Shown piece by piece: positions 1 through 7,888 of a stretch of DNA of 64,000 nt. The DNA comes from Rhodothermales bacterium (lineage in GTDB: Bacteria; Bacteroidota; Rhodothermia; Rhodothermales; JANQRZ01), in NCBI GenBank assembly GCA_028284265.1, contig JANQRZ010000019.1, positions 427,764-491,763 on the forward strand, given 5' to 3'. A program made the position numbers and the translations under genes. The notes under the pieces are model-generated. The model did not search any database. It was given only the letters and a program-made list of their open reading frames with translations, and was not told the origin of the DNA. Each line of letters opens with the position of its first letter. Position 1 is the stretch's first letter.

Positions 1-423
1 GCCGAGCTCGTCCTTCCGCATCATGAAGTCGGCGTCGCCGACCATCCGCTTGCGGAGGCAGTAGCGGCAGTAGATCGCGCACTCGGCGGTGACGCAGAAC
101 GCCACGCGGTCGCGGTAGTTGTGGATCAGGTTCTTGACCGGCGAGTGCCCCACTTCGTCGAGCGGGTCCACGACACCGACAATGTCCGGGGCCATCTCGC
201 TCATCCGAGGGACAACCTGCCGCCGCACGGGGCAGTCGGGATCGTCCGGGTCCATCAGGCTCGCGTAGTACGGCGTGATGTTCCAGCGGAAGATGTCCCG
301 CGTCGCCTCGATGGCGGCTAGTTCGTCGTCGGTCGGGGTGACGTACTCCCGGAGGGTCGCTTCGTCGTGGACGCGGTGGCGCATCTGCCAGCGCCAGTCA
401 GACCAGTGCGGATCGCGGGTCAT
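1..423 (-). CDS. KamA-family radical SAM aminomutase (lysine 2,3-aminomutase-like), 3' end outside window
   Basis: The first 141 codons of a KamA-type enzyme are present; the rest lies beyond base 1. The N-terminus has the W-DWRWQ block (residues 8-13) typical of lysine/glutamate 2,3-aminomutases. The radical SAM cluster motif CxxxCxxC is seen as C115, C119 and C122, inside CAIYCRYCLRKR. Family members use SAM, a 4Fe-4S cluster and PLP to move an amino group from the alpha to the beta carbon; the PLP lysine would lie in the missing part. The ATG at 423 overlaps the stop of the upstream zinc-ribbon gene (ATGA), suggesting translational coupling and a shared operon. The substrate (lysine, glutamate or an EF-P lysine) cannot be decided from this fragment. 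Confidence 0.88.
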   Translation of the reverse strand, partial: MTRDPHWSDWRWQMRHRVHDEATLREYVTPTDDELAAIEATRDIFRWNITPYYASLMDPDDPDCPVRRQVVPRMSEMAPDIVGVVDPLDEVGHSPVKNLIHNYRDRVAFCVTAECAIYCRYCLRKRMVGDADFMMRKDELG

Positions 424-662
424 GGCTGACCGTCCATGTTGGGGTAGCGCCGGAAGGCGCGCATCACGGCGGGGTCGCGGGTCGTCTCGAATGCCTCGCC
501 GCAGCGCCCGCAGCGGAAGATGATCTCCTTCGGCTGGGCCGAGATGCCGTTGAAGAAGTTCAGCCAGCCGCCGACGCCGTAGCGCATATCAGGCCGGGCG
601 AAGTGGTGGTAGCGGTCGTGCCCGCACGAGCAGGTGGGGCGTTGGGTAGCGGTCGTGCTCAT
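420..662 (-). CDS. small zinc-ribbon protein coupled to the aminomutase gene
   Basis: An 80-residue protein with two Cys pairs that look like a zinc ribbon: C11-x-C13 with H15 (CSCGHD) and C51-xx-C54 (CGRCGE). About 35 residues, including an aromatic-rich GGWLNFFNG stretch, separate them. It has no signal peptide or membrane segment, so it is probably cytoplasmic. Its stop overlaps the start of the KamA gene by 4 bases (ATGA), and it begins 34 bases after the ATP-grasp gene ends, so it belongs to the same transcription unit. I do not recognise a named family. A metal-binding partner or substrate-carrier role for the aminomutase or ligase is inference only. Confidence 0.75.
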   Translation of the reverse strand: MSTTATQRPTCSCGHDRYHHFARPDMRYGVGGWLNFFNGISAQPKEIIFRCGRCGEAFETTRDPAVMRAFRRYPNMDGQP

Positions 663-696
663 GGGAATACCCTACGCGGCAAAGTCCCTCGGGATT

Positions 697-1692
697 CTAG
701 CTGAGGCCGAGTCGTCGGAGGCCGCGGGCGAGGACATCGGCGAGGAAATCGGGGTAGGCTTGACCGGCGAGTTCGGCGATGATGGCGAAGGTGCCATCCG
801 GGGCGAACGTCGGCAGCGGGTTGATCTCGATGAACCACGGCTGCCCGTCGGCATCGATCCGAAAATCGAGGCGGGCGAAGTCGAGGCATTCGAGTTTCCC
901 GTAGACCTGGAGCGACAAGGCATGCAGCGTCGCTTCGAGGTCCGCATCGAGCGCACCGGACAGATCGTAGGCAAAGGGTGCGTCAGGGTTCTCGTACCGC
1001 TCCAGCGCGTGCAGGCCGATACCGGTCTGCTGCTCCGTCGCCCGCTGTAACACCGGCAGCGCCTCGCCCGGATTGCCGATGACGGCGACCGTAAACTCGC
1101 TGCCCTCGACGAAGTGCTCCACCAATATATCCTGCTGGTAGAGCCGCGCCTGCCGCTCGACCTCGGCGCGAAGCGCGCTCGCATCATCACACCGGCTCGA
1201 CGGCGCGATGCCCTTGGCCGTGCCCTCGTAGCGCGGCTTGACGAACAGTGGAAACGGCGGGAGGCTGGCCTCATCAATGCTGGTAGCACTCTTAATCACC
1301 ACCCACTCCGGCGTCGGGACACTGGCCGCACGGGCGAGTGTTTTCGTGAGGGCCTTGTCGAGCGATAGCGACAGGGTGAGCGCGTCCGATCCGAGACAGG
1401 GTACGTCAGCGAGTTCGAGCAGCACCAGCGCGTGCGCCTCGCGGTTGCGACCTCCGTAGCTCTCGGCGATGTTGATCGCCGCATCCAAGCCGAGCGAGCC
1501 GGTACCCATCTTCTCCAGCAGCGCCTGCGCCGACCCGATGCGTACCGGCTCGTGGCCGAGCGCCCGCACGGCGGCTTCAAGTGCCGCGATAGTCTCTTCC
1601 GGTTCGTACTCTGCGTCCCAATCGGGCGGAGCACCCGGCGGCGGAGCTGCATCTCCGAAGCGGTCATAGACGAGGCCGATCTGCAAGCTCAC
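697..1692 (-). CDS. D-alanine--D-alanine ligase-like ATP-grasp enzyme
   Basis: 331 residues with ATP-grasp architecture. The metal/ATP-binding end is visible as DFRIDADGQPWFIEINPLP near residues 272-290, and VEHFVEGSEFTVAVIG (about 190-205) corresponds to the Ddl GREFTV region. It lacks the classical N-terminal GGxSxEHxVS signature of Ddl and instead carries NIAESYGGRNREA (about 93-105) followed by LDKALTK. That pattern belongs to a Ddl-like subgroup and not to the peptidoglycan enzyme. Its ATG overlaps the stop of the preceding membrane-protein gene by 4 bases and it sits upstream of the zinc ribbon and KamA genes. Ligation of a beta-amino acid made by KamA would fit the context, but this is inferred. 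A true Ddl role cannot be excluded. Confidence 0.8.
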   Translation of the reverse strand: MSLQIGLVYDRFGDAAPPPGAPPDWDAEYEPEETIAALEAAVRALGHEPVRIGSAQALLEKMGTGSLGLDAAINIAESYGGRNREAHALVLLELADVPCLGSDALTLSLSLDKALTKTLARAASVPTPEWVVIKSATSIDEASLPPFPLFVKPRYEGTAKGIAPSSRCDDASALRAEVERQARLYQQDILVEHFVEGSEFTVAVIGNPGEALPVLQRATEQQTGIGLHALERYENPDAPFAYDLSGALDADLEATLHALSLQVYGKLECLDFARLDFRIDADGQPWFIEINPLPTFAPDGTFAIIAELAGQAYPDFLADVLARGLRRLGLS

Positions 1693-2564
1693 GACCGTGT
1701 GCGGTTGCGCTGCGACGGGGCGGTCTCGCTGCGCTCGTCTGCTTCTAGGTCTAGATCGATGCGAGGGGTAGCCTCCCGCTCGGCTAGCGAGGCTTCCTCG
1801 GTGTGCGCCGACTCCTCGCTTGGAGGCGCAGCGGCCTGAAACGCCTGAGCGACTTCAGCGGCGAGGTCTTTCAGCTTGGTATGTTTCTTCTCGCGCCACC
1901 GCTCGTCAAGCCGGGTAATAATCGGTGCCGAGATGACGGTCGTGACGAGCACCAGCGCCAGAAGCATGACCAGCAACGGCATTGGACCGCTTAGCGCCTC
2001 TCCTATACCAGCCCCAACGAGGCCGACCATGAGACCGAGAAACGCCCCATAGCTCCAGCCTTCCACCTTCGGCGAGGCCTGCCCAACGCGCTGTGAAAGA
2101 ATCAGCCGCGTCTTCCCCTCCCGCTCGCTCGCCGAGACCCGCGTCTCCACGCCCATCTGGCTCGTGTGCGACCATTCATGCGCGTTGCCGATCTGCTCGA
2201 CACGCCCCTCGCCGGTGCCACCGTACCACATCCCCATCCCGACACCGAATCGCTGCCGTAGGAGCGCCACTGTGTCTTCCCAGCCTTCCGGCGTGAACGG
2301 CCCATCCACCCAGCACTCGACGATGACGTGGGTATCCGTCGTGGTCTCCGCTTGGACGGCTGTGCGGTGCCCGGTTCGCACTTCGTCGGCGGCCGCGCGG
2401 AGGTGCTTCGGGTCGAGGCCAACCTCCGCGCCTAGCTCTTCGAGATCGGCGAGGGTGAGGCCGTGCTCGCGGGCTTCCTGCCGCTCGGCTTCTTCTTCCT
2501 GCCGCGCCGAGGCACGGCGGATAATGTCCTTGACTTCCTCTTCCGAAAAGACGCGGTCGGGCAT
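1689..2564 (-). CDS. two-TM protein with N-terminal helical domain, paralogue B
   Basis: 291 residues. The N-terminus (SEEEVKDIIRRASARQEEE, then LTLADLEELGAEVGLDP) is a charged helical region found in the same order in the neighbouring gene at 2577-3422. Two hydrophobic segments lie at about residues 180-230 (FLGLMVGLVGAGIG and LLVMLLALVLVTTV), followed by a charged DERWREKK helix. The tail ends in RNRTRS, identical to the paralogue. It overlaps the ATP-grasp gene by 4 bases and follows the paralogue by 12 bases, so the pair is a tandem duplication inside the operon. Probably an inner-membrane protein with cytoplasmic N-terminal region. I do not recognise a function. Confidence 0.72.
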   Translation of the reverse strand: MPDRVFSEEEVKDIIRRASARQEEEAERQEAREHGLTLADLEELGAEVGLDPKHLRAAADEVRTGHRTAVQAETTTDTHVIVECWVDGPFTPEGWEDTVALLRQRFGVGMGMWYGGTGEGRVEQIGNAHEWSHTSQMGVETRVSASEREGKTRLILSQRVGQASPKVEGWSYGAFLGLMVGLVGAGIGEALSGPMPLLVMLLALVLVTTVISAPIITRLDERWREKKHTKLKDLAAEVAQAFQAAAPPSEESAHTEEASLAEREATPRIDLDLEADERSETAPSQRNRTRS

Positions 2565-2576
2565 AGGACTAGCGCG

Positions 2577-3422
2577 TCAGGAGCGCGTGCGGTTGCGCTC
2601 GGTGGTACCGGCCTCATCGCCCGCGTCCGGCAGGACGTCGAGGTCGATACGCCCGTCGGCTTCGGAGGAAACAGCCTGTAGGGAGTCCGTGCTGGACGTA
2701 GTGTGAGTCGGGTTGGCGCTTCGGGCGATGAGTTCGAGCCGGTCGAGGACGCTGTTGAACTTCTCCTCCTGCTGCCCGCCCCAGTAGCCGAGCCACCCGC
2801 GCGTGACGCCTGCGAAGGCGAGGGCCATGCCGCCCATCATCACGGCAGGAACCCACAGGTCGGGGTCCGCCCCCCCGAGGAAGAGCACGAGGAAGATGAG
2901 GGCCATTGCCGCGTTGATCATGGCCGCGATGGAGAACCCCTTGGTGGTATCGCGGACAGACTGCCGGAGCGTGGCACGGGTCTGCCCATCCTCCGTCGGT
3001 TCGAGGCCGAGCCGCATCGCCGTGCCGGTGTTGCTGTTCATGCGCTTGACGGCGGTCCACTCACGCATCTGCCCGATCTGACCGATGCTCCCGTCATCGT
3101 CGAAGGTCCGGCGGACTTCGGCGACCATCTGCGCCCACGCCGTATCCGAGACGGTGCCGGGCAGCACGCGCGTGCGCTCGACCTCCGTGGGCGCGCCGAG
3201 AAACGTGTGTACGTCTTTGGGCGGGTCGATGGTGAGGTCCCGCGCTGCGGCGGCGATGTGGGCCGGGTCGATGCCAGAGGCGGCTCCGATCTCCTGCAAC
3301 TCAGCGAGGGTGAGCTGGCCCCGGCTCGCAGCCTCGGCACGATGGGCCTCTTCCTGCCGCTTCGCTGCCCGCTCGAAGATGGCGTGCAACTCGGCCTCGC
3401 TGTAGCGTCGTTCGTCCGTCAT
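2577..3422 (-). CDS. two-TM protein with N-terminal helical domain, paralogue A
   Basis: 281 residues from the ATG at 3422 (MTDERRYSEAEL), chosen because the paralogue aligns from that point; an in-frame start eight codons upstream is possible. The N-terminal block (SEAELHAIFERAAKRQEE, then LTLAELQEIGAASGIDP) matches paralogue B, as do the two hydrophobic segments (AAMINAAMALIFLVLFLGG and AVMMGGMALAFAG) and the terminal RNRTRS. The middle domain (about residues 65-155), including a MREWTAVKRM stretch, resembles the AHEWSHTSQM region of paralogue B. It lies 40 bases after the R2lox gene. The function is unknown; a membrane sensor or scaffold is only a guess. Confidence 0.72.
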   Translation of the reverse strand: MTDERRYSEAELHAIFERAAKRQEEAHRAEAASRGQLTLAELQEIGAASGIDPAHIAAAARDLTIDPPKDVHTFLGAPTEVERTRVLPGTVSDTAWAQMVAEVRRTFDDDGSIGQIGQMREWTAVKRMNSNTGTAMRLGLEPTEDGQTRATLRQSVRDTTKGFSIAAMINAAMALIFLVLFLGGADPDLWVPAVMMGGMALAFAGVTRGWLGYWGGQQEEKFNSVLDRLELIARSANPTHTTSSTDSLQAVSSEADGRIDLDVLPDAGDEAGTTERNRTRS

Positions 3423-3462
3423 AGCCTGTGTGCTGAACCGCGCCAATCTACGAACGGATACG

Positions 3463-4272
3463 TCAGGCTGCCGTCCGTTCCAACGCGGCCTGACGCTTGC
3501 CGAACTGGGCCGAGGCGAACATCAGCAACTCGGTCGCCGTCAACCCAAACGGGTCCTGCTCCCCGCCGTAGGGCGCGAAGTAGTCCCCGAGCACGCCGAC
3601 CACGAGCGGAAAGAGCATCTCGGCTTCTACCTCCAGCACATCGCGGAGATCGCCGTCTTGCTCGAACGCTTCGCGGAGCATATCAATGCCGAAGGCGACG
3701 TGGCGCGCCTCGTCCCGCTGCACAAGCCGGATGCCTTCGACGAGGCCGGGCAGGATGCCGCGCCGCTCGAAGATCTCGTAGAAACCGTGATAGCCCGTCT
3801 CGGCAAGCGTCCCCTCGACGAAGAGGTGGTAGGTCGTGACAGCCCGGACGAGCGCTTCGTCGGAAGCATCAGTTAGGACGGTATCTAGGCGATCGGGCAG
3901 GACGCGGTCGAAGAGTTCGGTGTGCGACGGGCCGGTGTAGGCGTCGAGGTCCACGTCGCCCGCGATTTCGGCGAGCCAGCGGCGGAAGAACTCGGCGTGC
4001 TTGGTCTCCTCCCAGATTTGCGAGGCGAGGAACGCACACGCGGCGTCCTGCCCCTCGCGGCGGCGGAGCGCGACGAGCAGCGGCGCGAGGTCCGAGGCCA
4101 CCGCCTCTTCTCCCCCGAGAAAAAGCGCGCACGCCCGAATCGTGGCGTCGCGTTCTTCCTCATTGAGGGCGGCCCAATCGCGGTGGTCTTGGTCGAGGTC
4201 GATGGCCTGCGGGTCCCACGCGAGCTTCTTGGCCTTGTGGTAGCGCGCCCAGTGTGCGTCGTCGAAGTGCAT
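3463..4272 (-). CDS. R2-like ligand-binding oxidase (R2lox)
   Basis: 269 residues from the ATG at 4272 (MHFDDAHWARYHKAK); a longer start at 4326 only adds unconserved residues. The ferritin-like metal ligands all appear to be present: E55, E89, H92, E153, E188 and H191 (GGEEAV, EETKH, VEGT, RDEARH). V58 and Y148 occupy the positions that form the Val-Tyr ether cross-link in characterised R2lox proteins. Members assemble a Mn/Fe site and bind a fatty-acid-like ligand; their biological substrate is not established. It lacks the ribonucleotide reductase R2 C-terminal features. It is the first gene of the minus-strand run that continues to the KamA gene, and is the most likely promoter-proximal member. 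Confidence 0.85.
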   Translation of the reverse strand: MHFDDAHWARYHKAKKLAWDPQAIDLDQDHRDWAALNEEERDATIRACALFLGGEEAVASDLAPLLVALRRREGQDAACAFLASQIWEETKHAEFFRRWLAEIAGDVDLDAYTGPSHTELFDRVLPDRLDTVLTDASDEALVRAVTTYHLFVEGTLAETGYHGFYEIFERRGILPGLVEGIRLVQRDEARHVAFGIDMLREAFEQDGDLRDVLEVEAEMLFPLVVGVLGDYFAPYGGEQDPFGLTATELLMFASAQFGKRQAALERTAA

Positions 4273-4328
4273 CGGAGTCAGAGGGTCAGTCGAACAGGGC
4301 CGCAACATACCACCGTGCCCGAGCAAAG

Positions 4329-4356
4329 CGGCGGCGACCCCGAAGAATCGCCGCCG
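4329..4356 (-). terminator. putative hairpin terminator after the beta-helix surface gene
   Basis: A perfect 9-bp inverted repeat (CGGCGGCGA / TCGCCGCCG) with a 10-base loop lies 25 bases downstream of the stop at 4382. On the minus strand it is followed by GCTTTGCTC, so the T-tract is weak. It separates the surface-protein gene from the R2lox operon. Confidence 0.45.
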
Positions 4357-4381
4357 TGTATCGCTTCACCTGCAGGCTCGT

Positions 4382-6631
4382 CTACTTCAGCATCGTGATC
4401 CGCTGCGTCTGTACCTGAGCGCCCACCTCCAAGCGCACAAGGTAGACGCCGCCCGCGAGGTTCGATCCGTCGAAGGCGACCTCGTGATGACCTGCTTCCG
4501 CGATGCCGTCGGCGAGCACAGCCACCTCACGCCCGAGCACGTCATAGACCGCGAGCCGCACGTCCGCGACCTCCGGCAGCGCGAAGCCGATCATCGTCGA
4601 GCGAGCGAAGGGATTGGGGTAGGCCGGTGCAAGCGATACCGCTTCGGGCAGTGCCGTCGAGGCTGGGGCTTCAGGCGACATGGCCTCGATGAGCGGTGCC
4701 AGCCCGGCGTCGGTGTGCCAGTCGGCGAGCGCCGTCACGCCCTCCCGTGCCGGGGCGGCCTTGGTGAACCCGAACGCGCCCTGCGCTACGATGGTGTCCG
4801 GGAACGTGCCGAGCCGGACGAGCGCCGTGTAACTTCCCGCCGGAGCCAGCGCTGGGACCACGCCCTGAAGCGATACCGGCCCGACGTTCGCCCCCACCGG
4901 AAGCGTGATTGCGCGCGGCCCCTCGACCGGCCCAATCGTGTTGCCGCTCGGCAGGACCACGTTCACCCACGCATCGAGCGGCTGCACCGCGCCACTCTCG
5001 TTGGCCAGCCGGACCTGATAGGTAAACGAGTCGCCTCCCGCCGCGACCGTAAGCGGCTCACCCGGCACGCCGACGCGCGCTTCGAGACCGTCCAAGACGC
5101 GCTCATAGGCTCCGATGTCCACGCCGAGGCCATCGACACGCGGGTTTCCGGCGAGGTCGAGCGGGAGCGTCTCGCTCGTGTTGCCGTCGTCGTCGAGGTC
5201 GGCGGTGTCGTCGGGGAGCACCGTCCGGTCGCCCTCGTCCACGGCGGGCGAGGCCGGGAGGAGCGTCAGGTCGTCGTCCGGCGTGCCTGCGATGTCATCT
5301 ACCCCATCGGCATCCGCGAAGAGTGGGTCCGCGACGAAGTTGCCTCCGATGTCGATGATGTCGCCCTCCCGAATCCCGACGCCGGTTTCGACACCCTGCA
5401 TAAGGCTGTGACGGAAAGTACCGAATGCCCCTCGGTCGGCGAGATAGACCCCGGCCCCTCGGCTTGCTTCATTGCCCCAGAAGATGACGTTGTCGTAGAA
5501 GGACTCTGTCGAACTGTCGATGATGTTCCCGTTTGCATAGACTCCGCCGCCGTCTGTGGCTACGTTGCCAGCAAACGTCACATTCGTGAACGAGGCCTCC
5601 GCTCCACCGCTACCCGGAACTGCCAGATGAACTCCACCGCCCTGCGATGCCTCATTCGCAGAGAAAACGGAATTTATGAACATAGGACGTAAGTCGAACT
5701 TACTCGCCACGTAGATTGCACCGCCTTGATCTGCACTGTTTCCGTAGAACCTCACATTCGTAAAGGGTGGACCGCTGGGCTCATCACCTCGTTCCTCATC
5801 CCGAAGTCCACCCACGAGGTCTTCCAGATTGATGGCTCCACCAGCACTCGCTGCCGTGTTTTCCCGAAACACAACATCGGTAAAGGTGAGACAGTAAGGT
5901 GCTCCTAGTTCAGCTTTGATAGCCCCTCCTCCCTCATCGAAGCGACCAGCTAGCGCTCTATTTCCTATGAAGGACACCTTGTCCAAGACCAGCCGCTCAA
6001 AAGAGTTTATGCTAATGGCGAAGGCGGCCCCACCTCCCTCATCAGCACTATTGCTGACAAACACGAGTTGACGTAACCGAACTATACAAGTCTGCGTGTC
6101 CGAAAACGTCTCGTACAGGAGCCCACCTCCTGATCTACCTTCCGCGTTGCCTCCTCGTATAGTGAAGCCATCGAACGTCAATGGGGGCTGAGGCTTCCCA
6201 AATATGCAACCTGTTACCTCGTTGCTCATTCGTACGACGTGGTAGCTGTTCTCCTCGTTGCCCGCGAAGTCCGGCCCGTCGTTTCCGGCGAGGTCGCCCG
6301 ATAGAATCGTCTCATACAGTTCAGGGTCGCGTTGGGCAGGCGTGCCGCCACCAGCGGGAAAGCCACCGTAGACATCGACCCGGCTCGGGATAACAAAGGA
6401 CGCCTCGCGGTCGCCGGTGCTGCTCGGCGTGTAGGTGCCTTCGGCGACGGCAACCTCATCGCCACTACTGGCAGCAGCGAGGGCATCCTGAAGGTCGGTG
6501 AAGGCATTCGCCCACGAGGAGCCGTCGTTGGCCCCAGTCGCGGACTGGTCCACGTAGTGTACGGTTTGCGCCAGCGCAGGCGTGGCGAGGAGGCCGAGCA
6601 GGCATAGGCTGGACAGTAGAAGTCGATACAT
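4382..6631 (-). CDS. secreted right-handed beta-helix protein with T9SS sorting domain
   Basis: 749 residues from the ATG at 6631 (MYRLLLSS), which gives a clean signal peptide ending PALAQ. The body has repeated short blocks such as FTNVRFYGNSADQGGAI and GGGAFAI-like turns, typical of pectate-lyase-like/polymorphic outer membrane protein beta-helices (about residues 20-480). A linker beta domain follows. The C-terminal roughly 80 residues form a T9SS type A sorting domain: YPNPF, VAVLADG, GGVYLVRLE and QRITMLK. It should be exported by Sec, then across the outer membrane by T9SS, and anchored or released at the surface. There is no catalytic motif I can name. Neighbours suggest no operon partner. 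Confidence 0.85.
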   Translation of the reverse strand: MYRLLLSSLCLLGLLATPALAQTVHYVDQSATGANDGSSWANAFTDLQDALAAASSGDEVAVAEGTYTPSSTGDREASFVIPSRVDVYGGFPAGGGTPAQRDPELYETILSGDLAGNDGPDFAGNEENSYHVVRMSNEVTGCIFGKPQPPLTFDGFTIRGGNAEGRSGGGLLYETFSDTQTCIVRLRQLVFVSNSADEGGGAAFAISINSFERLVLDKVSFIGNRALAGRFDEGGGAIKAELGAPYCLTFTDVVFRENTAASAGGAINLEDLVGGLRDEERGDEPSGPPFTNVRFYGNSADQGGAIYVASKFDLRPMFINSVFSANEASQGGGVHLAVPGSGGAEASFTNVTFAGNVATDGGGVYANGNIIDSSTESFYDNVIFWGNEASRGAGVYLADRGAFGTFRHSLMQGVETGVGIREGDIIDIGGNFVADPLFADADGVDDIAGTPDDDLTLLPASPAVDEGDRTVLPDDTADLDDDGNTSETLPLDLAGNPRVDGLGVDIGAYERVLDGLEARVGVPGEPLTVAAGGDSFTYQVRLANESGAVQPLDAWVNVVLPSGNTIGPVEGPRAITLPVGANVGPVSLQGVVPALAPAGSYTALVRLGTFPDTIVAQGAFGFTKAAPAREGVTALADWHTDAGLAPLIEAMSPEAPASTALPEAVSLAPAYPNPFARSTMIGFALPEVADVRLAVYDVLGREVAVLADGIAEAGHHEVAFDGSNLAGGVYLVRLEVGAQVQTQRITMLK

Positions 6632-6950
6632 GGTGCCGGAAGAATGGATAAGAAGAAGCCCCGTGCGCCACGGAGGCACACAGGGTTATGATACGGGCAC
6701 GCGACCCGCCGTCAAAGGAGAACCGGCGTCACCGTATGGTTATCTCTGGCGCATCCAGCGCGCTACGCTTCGCGAGAGGCTGTCCCCATAAATCCAGCTT
6801 GTCATTGCGAGGAGCCGATAGGCGACGAAGCAATCTCCTGACCTTGTCTCTGACTTTCGGAGATTGGCTGCGCCGAGCCTTCGGGTTGCCACGTCGGTGC
6901 TACGCACCTCCTCGCAATGACAGCCTTTTTGGAGGCGACTTCACTTCTAT
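6632..6950. other. 319-base non-coding stretch with a dispersed-repeat-like element
   Basis: Between two minus-strand genes. The left part should hold the promoter of the 4382-6631 gene, but I see no confident box. The right part is largely the palindromic element at 6800-6922. Short reading frames across it are repeat translations and not genes. Confidence 0.6.
6800..6922. repeat. palindromic intergenic repeat element with 15-bp terminal inverted repeats
   Basis: The ends are perfect inverted repeats: TGTCATTGCGAGGAG at 6800-6814 and CTCCTCGCAATGACA at 6908-6922. A second nested pair, CAATCTCC (6831-6838) and GGAGATTG (6859-6866), lies inside. The TTGCGAGGAG-CAATCTC pattern matches a widespread class of dispersed intergenic palindromes seen in many bacterial genomes. 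The right end runs into TTTTT at 6926-6930, so it may also work as a terminator-like hairpin. Only one copy occurs in this window. Confidence 0.75.
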
Positions 6951-7808
6951 TCACTCTCCGCGCAAGTGCTCGCCGAAAAAGGCAAGGGTCTTGGTCCATG
7001 CGTCCTCGGCGGCTTCGGCGTTGTAGCGCTGGCCCGACGGGTTGGCGAAGCCGTGGCCCGCGCCGTCGTAGATGTTGATCTCGGCGTTCTTGCCGAGGTC
7101 GGCGAGCGCAGTCTCAAACGCGCGCACACCCTCGACTGGAATGCCTTGGTCTTCGGCCCCGAAGATGCCGAGGATCGGCATATCGAGCGTGGCGAGTTGG
7201 TCGCGGTCGGTGATGAGTTGGCCGTAGTAGATGACCGTGGCGTCAATCGACTCCGGCATTGCAAGCGCCGTGCGGAGCGACCACGCCCCGCCGAAGCACC
7301 ACCCGATCACGCCGACCTCACCGACCCCTTCCTGCGTGACGAGGTAATCATAGGCCTGCCGCAGATTGTCGGTCAGCATTGCCTCCTGCTCCATCGCCGC
7401 GCTCATCAGGCGGCGGGCATCGTCGGGCGTCTCGGCGATCTCGCCGCCGTAGAGGTCCACGGCGAGGGCGACGTAGCCTTCATCGGCGAAGCGGGTCGCC
7501 ATGGTCTGGATGTTGTCGTTCAGGCCCCACCACTCTTGGATCACGATGAGGCCGGGCAACGGCTCTTCGGCGTCGGTGGTTTTGTTGGTATCGGGCCGGG
7601 CGAGGAAGCCGGTGACGGACTCGCCACCGACCGTCGCATAGACCGGGCGGCCGGTGATGACATCGTCGCCTATGGCGTTGGCGATGGGCGTAGCGACGGG
7701 CGACTCGCCCGCGTGCTCGCGGGACATCGCATCGCCGTAGTCGTCATTGGAATCGGTGCAACCGGTGAATAGCAGGAGGCCGAGAGATAGCAGAGTGAAG
7801 AAGCGCAT
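6951..7808 (-). CDS. dienelactone hydrolase family lipoprotein
   Basis: 285 residues. The N-terminus is a lipoprotein signal (LLSLGLLLFTGC, lipid Cys at 16), so the enzyme is probably periplasmic and membrane-attached, unlike cytoplasmic DLH enzymes. The alpha/beta-hydrolase core carries the DLH Cys nucleophile in VIGWCFGGAW, the Asp in GAEDQGIP and the His in GAGHGFANP. PGLIVIQEWWGLND is the oxyanion/strand region typical of the family. The substrate is unknown; family members hydrolyse dienelactones and other esters. It diverges from the plus-strand kinase gene at 7889 across an 80-base intergenic region. Confidence 0.88.
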   Translation of the reverse strand: MRFFTLLSLGLLLFTGCTDSNDDYGDAMSREHAGESPVATPIANAIGDDVITGRPVYATVGGESVTGFLARPDTNKTTDAEEPLPGLIVIQEWWGLNDNIQTMATRFADEGYVALAVDLYGGEIAETPDDARRLMSAAMEQEAMLTDNLRQAYDYLVTQEGVGEVGVIGWCFGGAWSLRTALAMPESIDATVIYYGQLITDRDQLATLDMPILGIFGAEDQGIPVEGVRAFETALADLGKNAEINIYDGAGHGFANPSGQRYNAEAAEDAWTKTLAFFGEHLRGE

Positions 7809-7888
7809 GGCGTAGGCGGGTGAGGTGGCGGAGTGGGCCTAGAACCCCGTAGCTTCGCATAGGCTCCCCCGCTCTCCCCCTTCCTCCC

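Noticed and set aside
697..1692. Naming the ATP-grasp gene ddl
   Set aside because: The N-terminal Ddl signature is missing and the context is KamA and R2lox, so a peptidoglycan role is not supported.
2703..3839. Long plus-strand open frame opposite the two-TM paralogue and R2lox genes
   Set aside because: It is antisense to well-supported genes, has no recognisable domain and is the expected by-product of GC-rich codon usage.
6688..6999. Small hypothetical proteins over the palindromic element
   Set aside because: They are translations of the repeat (LSLRGADRRRSN, AVIARRCVAP types), a known false-positive pattern.
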